Source: Gnetum montanum (Eukaryota > Streptophyta > Gnetopsida > Gnetales > Gnetaceae). From it: a stretch of DNA of 64,000 nucleotides. This document shows positions 23,992-35,645 of the stretch, in pieces; positions within the stretch are counted from its first letter, which is position 1, and every line of letters begins with the position of its first letter. The DNA lies in the NCBI GenBank assembly GCA_015680685.1, contig MNCI01000651.1:1789832-1853831 (forward strand), given 5' to 3'. Position numbers and translations under genes: made by a program. Below the pieces are notes generated by a model. It ran no database searches. It had not been told where the DNA came from and was given only the letters and a program-made list of their open reading frames with translations.

Positions 23992-24784
23992 TGATGAATC
24001 ACATTATTTCATCTACTCTGACATCAGAGCCTAGATGCAACGTTAGGTATCCAACATTAAGGGGTATGCACTGGCCTATAAATATAGTGCCTAGGCCCTC
24101 AATTTGGATGAGTTTTTCGTATAAGTTTTTAGTAAAAGTAGTGAAGCTCTTACAATTTGTTTTTTCTAGGGTTAGAATATTTTTTGAGTGCTCAAAATAG
24201 GAGTCTTAGTGTGTACAAATCTTTGTTCAAACACTAATGTACCTAAGAACATCAATGTGACGAGAATAAAATGAACACTTTTGATAATCCTTACAGCACT
24301 AAGAATAGATTAATGTTTCCTTTCATGCACTTTACTTTCATGCATTTAAATTAAGCAACTAATTTCCAGTTGTTAATGAACACAAGCACAACCGCTTTGA
24401 GCATATATATAGTGCTTGGTAACCCATCAATGCTTAACGTATGGTAGCCCAACAGTGTTATATGTGTTCAGAAAAGTGGGATTGGTATTTGTGTTAGACT
24501 AGCTATTTTAGTTTAGATCTTATTTTCACTATTCATTAGCTTAGTTAAGTTATCTCTTTATTGTCATTAGGAGTAGCATAGAATTAGACAACATGATATG
24601 CCTCACTTTGGACTAAACCGTATGTGACAAAGCTACCACTAATCCAAGTGGGAAGATAGCGAACTATGATCAAGGCATAATGATCTAGATGCCACAACTA
24701 GTCCCATCAAAGGAACTCGACTGGATCATGCATGAACACCTGTGATTCGTATGGTTGGACGTAGGGGTACCTTGCCACTCATCA
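23992..24784 (+). repeat. Solo LTR, Athila-like family, with target-site duplication tcaag
   Basis: 793 bp starting TGATGAATCAC and ending CTTGCCACTCATCA, flanked on both sides by tcaag (23987-23991 and 24785-24789). The U5 part (from about 24520) matches the LTRs of element A closely. TATA box at 24077-24086 (TATAAATATA). U3 is only about 85 bp and lacks GATATC palindromes. Intact ends plus a perfect 5-bp duplication show LTR-LTR recombination after insertion into element C. Confidence 0.9.
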
Positions 24785-24789
24785 TCAAG

Positions 24790-26094
24790 TAACCTGGATT
24801 TTGAACCAATAAACTCATAAGATAAACCAATATGTCATCACAACTCAACCCTTATGAAAACATCATGAAGGTAATTATATGAAAAGGAAAAATGGACATC
24901 ATTATAAAAATAAATTCTCATGAAGAAGGAAAAATACAAAATATAAGTAAATTCCCAACAATAGTCTAATAGATTTTTATAACAAAATGTTTAACCAGTA
25001 ACCAAAAGATCTCATAATGGTAGAATGTCTATAAGAACCTTGAATTAATCCTACTTTTATCTTGGATACTATACCATACCCTTGCATGACATGAATCCTT
25101 GCTCATTTTGTGATATTTTGCTGTTTGAGTTCTTCTTGACTGAAGTCTCCAAAGACTCCCCCTACATTGGTGACCTCCAAGATGATGATGATTAATGAGA
25201 AACATGCTCCCCCTACACATGTGTAGCTCTTCTTGGGCTTTTAAGATCAACTTGTAAACTTTGTAAATCACCAAAGCACTACAATTGTAGGTCAACATTC
25301 AGATCAAATGTGGAGACTAAGGTTTCCAATCAATAATATTGATAGAATTTCTAGAAGCTTGTCTTATCTCATAAATAGAAAGAATATCTCAAAAGACATG
25401 AGCTTAGAAGTAGATCATCATAAGAAGTTTATATTATGCAAGATTGAAAGCAAGAAACAAACCAAACTAAAATTATTATAAGTTAGAGGCCCAAAGGAAC
25501 TGAATACAAGTGCTACACTACACATATTCATAAAACTGATTGCATCAAACTTAAAATGAATATAAGAGATGTTTTAATCAATTATTCCAACACTTTTCTA
25601 ATCTAGAAAAGACACAACAATTTTGGACTTCTCAAATCATATACTTATAAATTTACTAGTAGGAAAAGATATGGAAACTTACCTTGACTTACCTTGCTTG
25701 TAGGTGAGAAGAGAAGATTAATGGACTTTGAGATGATGATCCCTATCATGAAGTATCACCTCATCCTTAGGTTCTCTTTCATTAAATTATGTATGTGATG
25801 TCTCTATTTGTTCACGTTCTTTATGATAGAACCCTTGATCACTTATTACATCATTTTCAATTCTCCACTTCTCTTCATTTTTAGCTACTGGTGCCTACAC
25901 GATTTCCTTGCCAAAGCCTTTTTGACAAGACTAAGCATCAATCTTGTTTAATCATTATGAGAATAGTTAAGGGTTTGCTTACTATCATAGTTTTTAAACA
26001 AAAATAAAGTATTTTCCTCATGAAAAATATTATCAAACCTAACTATGCTTGAGCTTAAATTTTCATGTGTAACTTCCTCCAAATTCTTTAGCTA
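24790..26094 (-). other. Interior of element C downstream of gag
   Basis: No pol domain recognised. On the minus strand two GTAGGGGGAG tracts lie about 60 bp apart (25156-25168 and 25210-25219 region), of the kind found in copia 3' regions. The minus-strand frame 25298-25029 is a chance or relic frame of unknown meaning. Confidence 0.45.
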
Positions 26095-27386
26095 CTATTG
26101 AGGAGTCTCTTCTTCTTGAACCTTTGTACAATCCTTATTACAAGAGGTTAGTTGTTGAATCTCATATTTTATATTTGAGATCTCTTCTTTCACTTCAGAG
26201 TGGATAACATCTAGCTTAGAAATTACAAATTTCTTTGCCTTCCTAATTAAATAATGGAAAATAAAATTTTCTTCTTTAAGTTCACTATACCTTTCATCAC
26301 ACTTATAACATTGTTCAGCCATATGTGAGGAATTTTCATCTGTAAGTGCCATGCATATGAGATGTGAATCTTTGGAAGAATTGTATGCTTCTTCTTCACT
26401 TTTCTCACCATCATCCCAACTTTTAAAAGTTGGTATTTTTTGATTCCTCATCTTGGATTTATTCTTTGGTTGTACCCTGCTATCACTAGGACATTCGGAG
26501 GCCATATGGCCTCTTCCATCACAAACCCAACATTATATAGAAGAGAAATATAAGTTAGAATTCAAAATTTTTTTGACCTCTTTCTCTACCTTTGAAAAAA
26601 TTAGGTCTTTTTTGAAATTCCCCCTTATTTCTTCTTGTCAACAATTTTTATATCTTTCTTAAGAGAAAGGCAATCTCATCTTCAATGCCCTCATCATGCT
26701 CATTAAGCTCCTTCTCCTTGGAGGAAATATTTAGAGCAATAGGTCTCTCTTGCATGGCTCCTTATCTTATGAGATTCATTTCATAAGTAATGAGAGCACT
26801 TTGAAGCTCTTCAAATTTCAAAGTTCAGAAATTTTAAATTTCCTCCATAGTTGTGACCTTCGGTCTAAGCTTTGATTGTAGATTTTTGATCATTTTGATG
26901 ATGACATCGCTTTTAGGAAATTCTTTTCTTGTTCCTCTAATAGCTACAATAAGGTCATTCACTCTAGAGAAATAATCTTTTATTTTCTCTCCTTCTCTCA
27001 TTTTGAGCTTATCGTATTTGTTTTGTAAAACTAACAATTTCAATTGCTTAACAATAGAGGTTCCTTCATAAGTAGCTTCTAAAGTTTGCAAATTTATTTG
27101 GCCATTTTACATCTTGATACTTTGTTAAATTTATATTTATTCAAAGTGAAATATAAACAGTGTTTTTCTTTTGAATAAAAAATGAACTATCTTTCTCCTC
27201 TTATGTCCATTTGTTGCAAGGCTTGGTGATGTTGGTGCAGCTATTGACAAGCAAAGCATAGCCTTCAAGAATTTTCTCTTACACTTCAAACTCCATTGAT
27301 TCAAATAATTCTTGCATTATAGCATTTTAATAGGCAAAGTAAAATCCATCAAACATCAGTGACTTTGTGTAAGATGTCCCCTCCAT
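26095..27386 (-). pseudogene. Copia gag relic of element C
   Basis: Starts at an ATG at 27386 about 40 bp inside the primer site. The first part has stops but keeps a SLMFDGFYFAY-like copia gag entry. The segment 27091-26834 matches the UBN2/gag-polypeptide pattern: LEATYEGTSIVKQLKLLVLQ, then YDKLKMREGEKIKDYFSRV and VIIKMIKNL. A CCHC zinc knuckle follows at about 26550-26500 (CWVCDGRGHMASECP, spacing C-x2-C-x4-H-x4-C, all ligands kept). A Lys/Glu-rich coiled-coil tail follows and ends at 26095 (EEETPQ). Frames shift between the parts. It would have encoded the capsid and RNA-binding protein. Confidence 0.85.
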
Positions 27387-27425
27387 TGTTTACTCTTTGA
27401 AGTTGATGACGAAGAAGAGTACTAG

Positions 27426-27437
27426 GCTTTGATACTA
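27426..27437 (-). other. Primer-binding site of element C (tRNA-Met type)
   Basis: Minus strand TAGTATCAAAGC, two substitutions from TGGTATCAGAGC, two bases inside the LTR end. Sets the minus orientation together with gag. Confidence 0.7.
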
Positions 27438-27439
27438 CT

Positions 27440-28494
27440 TGTGGATAGTTGAACTTACAAGGAGGGGGATGAATAAGTTTCCCAAAGTAAAATTCTTTGA
27501 ACAAAGCACACACACAAAATTTAATGTGGTTCCCCAACTTGGGTAGTCCACACTTGGAGCATAGTTTGCAAGCACACCTCTAGACATTGTTGCTCTCAAA
27601 TGTGGTTTAAAGGGTACCACACCTTGTACAAGCTCTAAGTTGTACTTTGGAGTGATTCAATGCTATGAATCCACTCAATCTCACAAGGTCTCAACAAGCT
27701 TAGAATGTAGTTTCTAGGATCCCACAATCTTTACAATCTTGAGCTCCACTCTAGAGTGTTATCATGCTATACCAACACTCAATCTTGTAGGATCCTGACA
27801 AACTCAAGCAAGATGCCTTCCTACAAGAAGCACATAAACCCTGCAGGGTAATAGAAGAGAATAATGATTACAAGGGATGAATGCAACTTAGTTTTCTGAT
27901 CCTTGTACTTGAGGTACAACTCAGTTTACAACAAACAAAAGATAGAAAAATGAGGAGCAAAAAAGATTACAATGATTGTATATTTTCTAATTATAATGAA
28001 GTATTCTTATAGCCACTATGTTTCCAAATCCATCTTGAAACTCATGTAATGGCTAGCTAATGGTCATGAAAGACATCTTCTTCATTTCTGAGATGTCTTT
28101 TTGCATCTAGCCTATATTCTAGAAAGACATCTTTGTCTAGGGAAAAATGTCATTTTGAAACTGACATTTTTGTCTAGAAAGACATCTTTGTTTTATAATG
28201 ATGTCTAGAATACATCTTTGTTTAGGGAAAGATGTCTTTCTATTCTAAAAGACATCTACTATTTTGCAAAGATGTCTTTGCTTATCTTGCCTTCAATTCT
28301 ACCAAGACATCTAGTGTTTCTTGGAGATCTCTTTCTTCAACCTGTATTTGATTTTAAACTCTTCATTCCTTATTCATGTTCTTGAACCTTCTATTCTTAA
28401 TCCATGTTCTTGTCCTATAAATGCAACAACCACACAACCACACAAACCTTTGACTCCATTGTACTTAATGTTTTGACACATCAAAAGGTCCACA
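27440..28494 (-). repeat. 5' LTR of element C, without the array
   Basis: 1055 bp; plus-strand edges TGTGGATAGTTG and AAAAGGTCCACA. It contains several GAAAGATGTC/GACATCTTTC repeats at about 28065-28330. It is the uninterrupted sister of 19552-23275 and shows where the array arose. Confidence 0.8.
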
Positions 28495-28586
28495 ATAAAT
28501 ATGTCAAATATCATTCTATCTAAGAGATCTCAAGTTCTATTCTCAACAAGCCTAAAAATGGCATTAAAATAGATTATATTCTTAGG

Positions 28587-29450
28587 TAAGTATTTAGGCA
28601 TCTCAATTTTAAATAGATATTCTTGGCAAGATTGTACTTCTCAGAGGGTTTCAAATATTATGCATGATATATATTTAATTGGTAGTACATGTGTAGAAGA
28701 ATAAATTTTGGCATTGAATGTTTGCAAGAAAATGTACAATGAACTTGTTTAGCCAATTCTATTATATAGTTGTGAAACCTAAAGACCTAATTTACCTATA
28801 ACACAATTGAAATGTTTGGAATAAATTTAAAAATAATTTTTATTGAAGGAACTTCAAGTAAAGGCTGAAAATCCATATGATATTTTATTAGAAAAAGTAG
28901 ATATGCTACCTAGAGAAATTACAACTTCTTAAAAAGATGCTTTCTAGCCTTGGAATCTACCTATCTATAGAAGTTTATAAGATCACTGAAGAAGAAGGAT
29001 AGTTTAATGATGGAAAAAATGGCTTCAAGAATGGAATATTAAAGATTAATATTTATATCTTTAAGGATTTGAAAATAAGGATCAGATAGAAGGCATTGAA
29101 ATATGTGGGAACAACCATGTGGCAAAAATTGATTTTATTTGTAGAAAATTCAAGAAGGATCCTTGACAAAAATACCTACTTATTTATCTATTGATATATC
29201 TAGACAAAGTAAGGAGATAAGCACACATGCTCATGTGGGATCTTACTATCTATTAATTGACATAGAAAGATGGATTAATTTTCAAAGAGAATAATACATC
29301 TACAGATTTTATATACATGTAGTAGTGGAAGATGAACATATCTTTTTAAATTATCATTTATTTAATGCCTATAGACTTAAATATAGTATTTAAGCAACAA
29401 ATTTGACACATTTATTTGGGTTGGAGGTGTTAATTTTGGGTCATTTTCTT
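28587..29450 (+). pseudogene. LINE (non-LTR) reverse transcriptase C-terminal relic
   Basis: One frame, with substitution-type stops, reads KYLGISILNRYSWQDC, then ILLYSCET (family-type LLYGCEVW), NLPITQLKCLE and NPYDILLEKVDMLPREI. This order is typical of the region after the RT domain of plant-type LINEs, ending in the PIE-like motif. Further on, VEDEHIFLNYHLFNAYR (about 29325-29380) resembles the C-terminal HCxxY-type end of such ORFs, in which the Cys is lost. The catalytic RT core is not present. It ends in a dispersed 3' repeat shared with 32545-32840. Confidence 0.6.
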
Positions 29451-29574
29451 AAGTAGGTGTTCAAACTCATCATGACCATATAAAATCCTTGTAATAAAAA
29501 TTTTGTCCTATAGATCCTTTTGATAGTTTTTGGCTAGAGAAAAAAAATTGTAGATCTAGAATTATAATAGAGAT

Positions 29575-29865
29575 GATTAACCAAAAGAAGATTTATTGAT
29601 ATTCCTTCACCACACATCCAATTCATCAATTATATGGAAATTTATACATTGTTGTTTACTACATATTGATAAAAATAATATGGGTCAATATCTCACTATT
29701 TATGGATGTTAACTAATTTTAGACTAGCTTACTTTGAACTCCCATATAATTTTGGTACATAGCTATACTCATGTACATATTATTTAATGTAAATCCTTAA
29801 TAACCAAAAAGATAAAACATATGGACATTTTCACATTGTTTTTTTACCCAAAAATTCCAACAATC
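29575..29865 (+). repeat. Dispersed repeat, copy 1
   Basis: Shares with 32545-32840, in the same orientation, blocks such as CACTATTTATGGA, CTAATTTTAGA and TATTATTTAATGTAAATCC followed by TTAATAACYAAAA. Lying just after the LINE relic, it may be the 3' tail of that LINE family. Confidence 0.6.
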
Positions 29866-30216
29866 CCATTCTTAATGGTAAGTCCATTTAAATTAACCAT
29901 CACTAAAGATATACTAAACTTGATTATGACGAGTCCCCACCATAGCTTTATTCATCCAACCATATGAAAAACTAGATTTTGATTAAAATTATCTCATACC
30001 ACTTCAAATAAAATTAACTTTTTATATGAAAAAAAACATCAATTCCATCTCCTCACCATAATAAATCTTTTCATTGATGTATCTTTCCACTAGCTATGCA
30101 CACATATGTTCTCATCACTAAGGGTTCTAAACATTAAGTAATGATTTCAATTTCATCTAGGTTAGAAGTATTTGATGTTTCTACTAGAGCTTCTTCTTCT
30201 TTATCATCTTCAAAGG

Positions 30217-31157
30217 TGATTAGCGACGAGGTACCCGTATGCTCAACCATACGAATACAAGCATTTCACACACGATTCGGTCAAATTCCAAGTACTAAGT
30301 GCTTATGCACCCTTGTGAAATAAGGATAGGTTGGTTGATCATTTTCTTCCCAAGCTTACTTGTATGTCACAATTGTATGGTTAAGTAAGCTTAAGGAATA
30401 TGATTTTTATAGCTTTTATGTTTTTATGTCTTGCACCAGTAGGGAAGGAGAGAGGTAACTAAGTGACTAATTTAACTTAACTACTCATTAACTAAGTTTT
30501 AACTAATCCTAACACCAACATCCATTCCCACTTGCCGTACACATCTTGAGCCAGTGCAACACTACTGGGATTACCAAACACTAATCGTTACTGGGTTACC
30601 AAGCATTACACGCATGCTCGAAGTGGTCACGCTTGTGTAATTTAACGATTTGCCTAATTGATCAAAATGAATTACTGTGCTAATAATAGAACTGTAAAGT
30701 GCATAAAATAAAATAAATGCATAAGAAAATAAAATAAAAGAAATGTGTAAGAAAAAAAATCTCAAGTGCTACAAGGATGAATCAAAGAGCTTGTCTTTAT
30801 TGCTATACACAAGGTGTGCTCAAGTGCACAATGCTCGAATAAAGATCCATCCACACTTAGACCTCCTACTACAGGCACTTGGAAAATACTCTAACTTTCA
30901 AATAAAATACAAGAGGTTCACTTCTTTATTGCTAAAATACTTCCCCCCAATTGTGCATTTGGGCACTGTATTTATAGGCTTAGGAGCAACTACTCTAATA
31001 ATTAGAGTAAATGCTCTAATAATTAGAATAACTGCTAAAGTAACTACTAGAGTAATAACTCTAATAATTAGAATAACTGCTAGCATAATTTCTAGAGTAA
31101 CTGCTCTAATAATTAGAATAACTACTAGAGTAACTGCTAGAGTAAGTGCTCTCATCA
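30217..31157 (-). repeat. Solo LTR, Athila-like family, with target-site duplication aaagg
   Basis: 941 bp; plus-strand edges TGATTAGCGACGAGG and GTGCTCTCATCA, flanked by aaagg at 30212-30216 and 31158-31162. U5 and R (30217-30860) are homologous to the LTRs of element A in reverse. TATA box at 30969-30976 (minus TATAAATA). Its U3 (31000-31152) has a different palindromic repeat from element A. Confidence 0.9.
31000..31152 (-). repeat. CTAATAATTAGA tandem repeats in solo-LTR U3
   Basis: Degenerate repeats alternating CTCTAATAATTAGARTAA with ACTRCTAGAGTAACT-type units, four or more copies of the near-palindrome. Directly upstream of the TATA box on the minus strand. Confidence 0.8.
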
Positions 31158-31850
31158 AAAGGTCATTAAGGAGTTGAATTTCTTGATTTTTCCATTTAGC
31201 ACATCTTGGTCTCAAATCTTGCAATTAATCTAAAAATGACTAGGCTTCTTATAATAGAAACAAGGCTTCCAAAATTATTTTGAATTTGATATTTTGCATG
31301 CACCAAAAGCTTCCTATCCAATAAAATTTTCACTCTATTCCACTAAGATAAAAATTACCTTTTGAATATTAGCATTTGTACTTTTAAGTGTAAAAACTAT
31401 ATTTACAAGGGGAGTTGGCATACTATTCAATAATTCTACTTTAGCATCATCATCACTAATTGAAACATTAATTCCAACGAAGTTGGTACAAATAAAATTA
31501 AAATTAATTATTTGTATCATAATATTGTCACCTTCATCCATTCTTAAATTTAATAATTATTACTTTAAAGATATTGCAATGGAATAAATTTATAAACTAA
31601 AAAGAGAATTCAAAGTATATCATACCTCCTTGCATGTAGCATCTAGCTTGATTGCATGCAAATAATGATTAACAAAGGAAATCTCAATAAATGAGAATGC
31701 CAAATTTTCTTTAGATTTACACTCAATTCTTTTGTCTACATCTCTTGGTTCTTGGATTATGTCCAAAATATAATCCCATAAAAATTCCCTAGGTAAAATA
31801 AATCTCATTTTTATTTACCATGTGTGGAAATATTGATCTTCAAACATCTC

Positions 31851-32703
31851 AATCTTTAGGTTTTTCATTTAAAAAAAATCACATGTTGAAAAGGTTTAAA
31901 ATAAGCTTTAGAATAATAAAATTACAAATACCCAAATATTTATTTATGTATGCAAAGGATGAAAAGACATAAGTCCATTACAAGGATATAAATCATTAAC
32001 TACACTTTTTGCCATGAATTTCAATGCCATAAAAAAACATTAGACTAATCTTATAGGAAAATATAAGGATTCCTTTCAACTAATAAATCTCAATGTCATT
32101 CCTCAAAAAAATTATGTGAAGGCCCAATGCGATGCTTGAATAGAAAACTTCAACAATATCTATGAATTTTACTTTTTGTAAATGTAAATGAAGATCACTT
32201 TAAAAATGAATTTACTAATAGACTACTGCAATGGTAATAGTATTAATTTATAGATGGCCACATGTGGAATTGTAAAATAAACCAAACAAAGTCAATTTCT
32301 CAACTTATCAATTAACAGTGCATCTAATAATCTAGCCAAATGGGGTAGTCTTTGGGTGATAAATCTTACATAGTTTGTTGACCCTACTAGTAGTAAAATG
32401 GGGATAAGAAAAATGGGAGGTGAAGATATATGTATGTAAGGAATAGAAAATTAGAGATGTAGATGCAAATTTAATTTGTCACTTTGATGCCATTGATGTT
32501 TTTTAGCCAAAGTTGAAAATAGATTTGCACACCTAGAAATCTCACAAACCTAATTAAACAAAAGATGCTTTATTGATTTTTCTTCATCACACACCTAATT
32601 AATACATTATTATTTGCTACATCTACAACAAACTAATATGGATACATATCCCACTATTTATGAACCTCAACTAATTTTAGAGTAACTTAATTTGGCCTCC
32701 TAA

Positions 32704-32739
<36 letters not shown>

Positions 32740-35119
32740 CATGTACTTATTATTTAATGTAAATCCTTAATAACTAAAAAATTTAAACATGTGGGCATTC
32801 CCAAAATGGTATTTTTAGCAAAACATTCCAACATATTTGTGGTCTCACAAGGACATAATTAAGCATTTCCATTTCCATCTCCTAAATAAACTTGTGTAAG
32901 TCACTAGACATAGCACAAACTATTAATATAATATCAGATCATATTATAGAATAGAATATTATGCTAGTAATATAGAATAAAAATAAATAATCAAAGGTTC
33001 TAGGTTCTACCACCAAGTTGTTACATGATCATACTAAAAGATTAGACACCCCTTCTTCAAATTGCTCTTGAACCAGTGTTTTCCCTATCTTGACCCATTG
33101 TCAAAGCTAATAACTATTAATCTCATGTTTATGTAAATAATGTAAAAAGTAAGAGTTATTGATATTATAGAATTTAAGTGGAGCTTCATCATTTCTTTAT
33201 TCATCAATTTTAAATTCTAGAATATGTGTTAAGTGGCTAACTACAAGCTCTATAATTACTTGGAAGCTTAAAACTTGCTTTGCAAATGCTCTATCCCACC
33301 TTAGACTTTCAATAGCTACAACCTATACTTATTATCTTTGAATTTAAATTTTATTTAAAAAACTTTAAATTGACTCTACATGTTATACCAAAGTTCCAAT
33401 GACATGCTTACACTTATATTTTTATAATATCTAGGTTCAAATTTTTAAAATTTACTTCACTTTCTATAACATTGTGCTCATAATAAAATTTTTCTATATG
33501 GGACTAGTTAATTTAGTAAAGCCCTTTTTAATAGAGCTCATCTATGTTAGCATTAGTACAGAATTCTAAAATGTGCATGTAGACAAAAGGTTTGAAGTCA
33601 AAAATTTTTAAAGATTTTTCTATAGTTGATGGGAAAATGTAACTAATTTTTTGTTTCAATTTAACTTTGTTTTATTTAATTAATTTATTTTTATTATGGG
33701 AAATGACTCTTCAAGTTCCCTTAGTGTTAACATTTTAGAGTATAATATAATAATTTTTTATTATACAATAGGAGTTTATTTTAATAAAATATAGGAATTT
33801 TTTTAATTGATGGATAGTTGTAATATTATTTTCATCCATAATTTTAATTTTTTTTATCATTCAGGATATATTATATTATTTTTTGTAAACTTTGCCCCAC
33901 TTGTCACATATATATATCTAAGGCTTCTATTGGAAATTTGTATCATAGAATCATTAGTAATATTTCAGCAATAATTTGATTATTTCATCATCAATTCATC
34001 AATATATATCAACATCATTCATCATTTTTTACTCAATCTTATAACTTAAATAGCCAGAATTGGGGACATTCACTATTTTATCATATCTTAGTTATTTCAC
34101 AACAATTTTTAGTGATTCTAGGTTTATTAGAAAGATAGAATAGGTTCCTACATGTAAATAGAATTTCAATTCAATATTTATTAAGGTAAGGGAGAAATTA
34201 GCTCTATAATTTGACAAATTTTCTGAATCCTAAATTTTTACTAGAATGAGCCAATGATTTAGATTATTTTTTCCTCATAGAATAATAATTTAATGTGATA
34301 TTAAATTTATTTGAAACCTAATATCTTATGGGAAGAGTTAGTAAAAGTTTTAGCATCATAAACTTAACAAAATTTGAGTTATTATATCTCAAATTTTCAC
34401 TATGAGAATTATTGTAATTTTTAATAGATTGGAAAGAATATAATATAGATTAGCTTCTATATACCTTTTGTAGTACTTTATTTCTCAAAATTATAGAAAA
34501 ATTCCCAAGATTTACAAAATACATATTTTATTAGTTGATTCTTTGTGAAGTTAAGATAACCAAATAATTCTTTCATTGCTTGAAATTCCTTCACTAAGAA
34601 TGATCGCAATCATTCTCTATAAATTGTAAGGTCATGCTTGGTTGTAATGATCAATTTTTCAGCAATAAATCTTGTCTTATGAATTTCCATCAAGAACTAT
34701 CTTATTATTATTACTATTACTATATTAGAACTATCTTTCTAATTATTAATATTCTTCATTGTCATCATGCTAGATTTTAGCATTGTTTATTAATCCAAGA
34801 AAATATTATTAGTTATTGTTATTAATTGTATATCTCTCTTCAAATTCGTCCATCATACAGACATATCAAGTTTAGTATTTATCCATCACACATATTTTGA
34901 TAACTCAATTTCAAGTTATTATAGGTCTGGTACACCAAGATCATTGAGTTCAAAATCTCAAAGGTTACTAATTAGTTCAATTTACTTTGTAATTTCTATC
35001 AAACAAAAAACTACAATATCTACATTTTAGATTGAAGAGCTCCTTGAGGAAAATATTCTCCTATTAATTTCATTAAATTTGAATCATTAAAAGTCCATAT
35101 ATTTGTAGAAAATAGTTTT
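31851..35119. other. No gene; AT-rich DNA with a microsatellite and repeat copy 2
   Basis: Contains the second copy of the dispersed repeat (32545-32840) and an (AT) microsatellite of 14 units (32707-32734) inside it. No reading frame, LTR edge or RNA gene recognised. Confidence 0.6.
32545..32840 (+). repeat. Dispersed repeat, copy 2
   Basis: Partner of 29575-29865, same order of blocks, with an AT microsatellite expanded in the middle where copy 1 has CCATATAATTTTGG. Confidence 0.6.
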
Positions 35120-35645
35120 ACCAAAACTCATGAATAGGTTGTGATATTACAAGTTTTCAAACCACAAGTTCTCCATGGTCATGGTATTATAGATTTGAAC
35201 TTATCTTGGACCATGAACCACGATTATCTCATGACAAAATTTCATGACTTGTGGTCAACTCATAGTGTCATCAATGACTCATGTTTTTCTCATGGTGGAT
35301 TTGATGTTATCAATAATAATCCATGGTCATCTTGTAGTTTGAACTTCTCATAAGATAATTTCACCATAACTTCTATTGATCTTATGGTGTAGAGACCAAA
35401 AATTATGCTCCACTCATGATGGATGATTAAATAAGACATAATCACTATGACTTATGATTAGTCATGGATTAATAACCATGACTTGCGATAAACTTGTGGT
35501 CGCCTTAGAAAAGTTCAATCTTTATTGTTATCCACATCATGATTCATGTTCTAATATCATGAATCATGATATGCTAGTTTACAACTCATGGTATACTAGA
35601 ACAAGACTCGTCGTCAAGTCATGGTTGACTCATGGTAAAAAAAAA
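35120..35645. repeat. TCATGR-rich repeat, probably a diverged copia D LTR segment
   Basis: Dense in CATGG, TCATGA and ACTCATG motifs, like the left parts of the element D LTRs (36300-36540 and 59160-59690). I could not align it base by base, so origin as an LTR fragment is inferred. Frames in it (35141-35353, 35454-35681) are not genes. Confidence 0.5.

Larger units (their letters stand above)
19552..28494 (-). mobile_element. Copia-type element C, gag-only, with array-expanded 3' LTR
   Basis: A minus-strand element. 5' LTR at 27440-28494, tRNA-Met-type primer site at 27426-27437, gag at 27386-26095, a long interior without pol, polypurine tract at 23276-23290, and 3' LTR at 19552-23275. The LTRs share their outer block (AATCTTGAGCTC to GATTACAATGATTG) and inner block (AACTCATG to GGTCCACA). 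The 3' LTR differs by a 2.9-kb tandem array between those blocks and by loss of the U5 end. The interior is about 3.4 kb after removing the solo LTR at 23992-24784. With gag but no RT or integrase it is a non-autonomous, gag-bearing element. Target-site duplication cannot be tested because the far end is truncated. Confidence 0.8.
30145..31850 (-). pseudogene. Copia gag relic split by a solo LTR
   Basis: Reading from 31850 leftwards. 31808-31620 resembles the copia gag N-terminal helix region. 31541-31335 (IINFNFICTNFVGINVSI, then LLNSMPTPLVNIVFTL) follows the UBN2 domain pattern. A degenerate zinc knuckle lies near 31250-31205 (CFYYKKPSHF, then a stop, then INC), with the second Cys replaced by Tyr. 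Next comes a frame that runs into the solo LTR at NSLMT and resumes on its far side as FEDDKEEEALVETSN. Removing the LTR and one copy of the duplication restores the frame. Further copia pol was not found to the left. Confidence 0.7.

Noticed and set aside
30743-31177. Open frame of 144 residues ending in Ile/Arg/Thr repeats
   Set aside because: It runs through the LTR and its U3 tandem repeats; the composition reflects the repeat, not a protein.
32707-32734. Functional AT-rich regulatory element
   Set aside because: A simple (AT)n microsatellite within a dispersed repeat.
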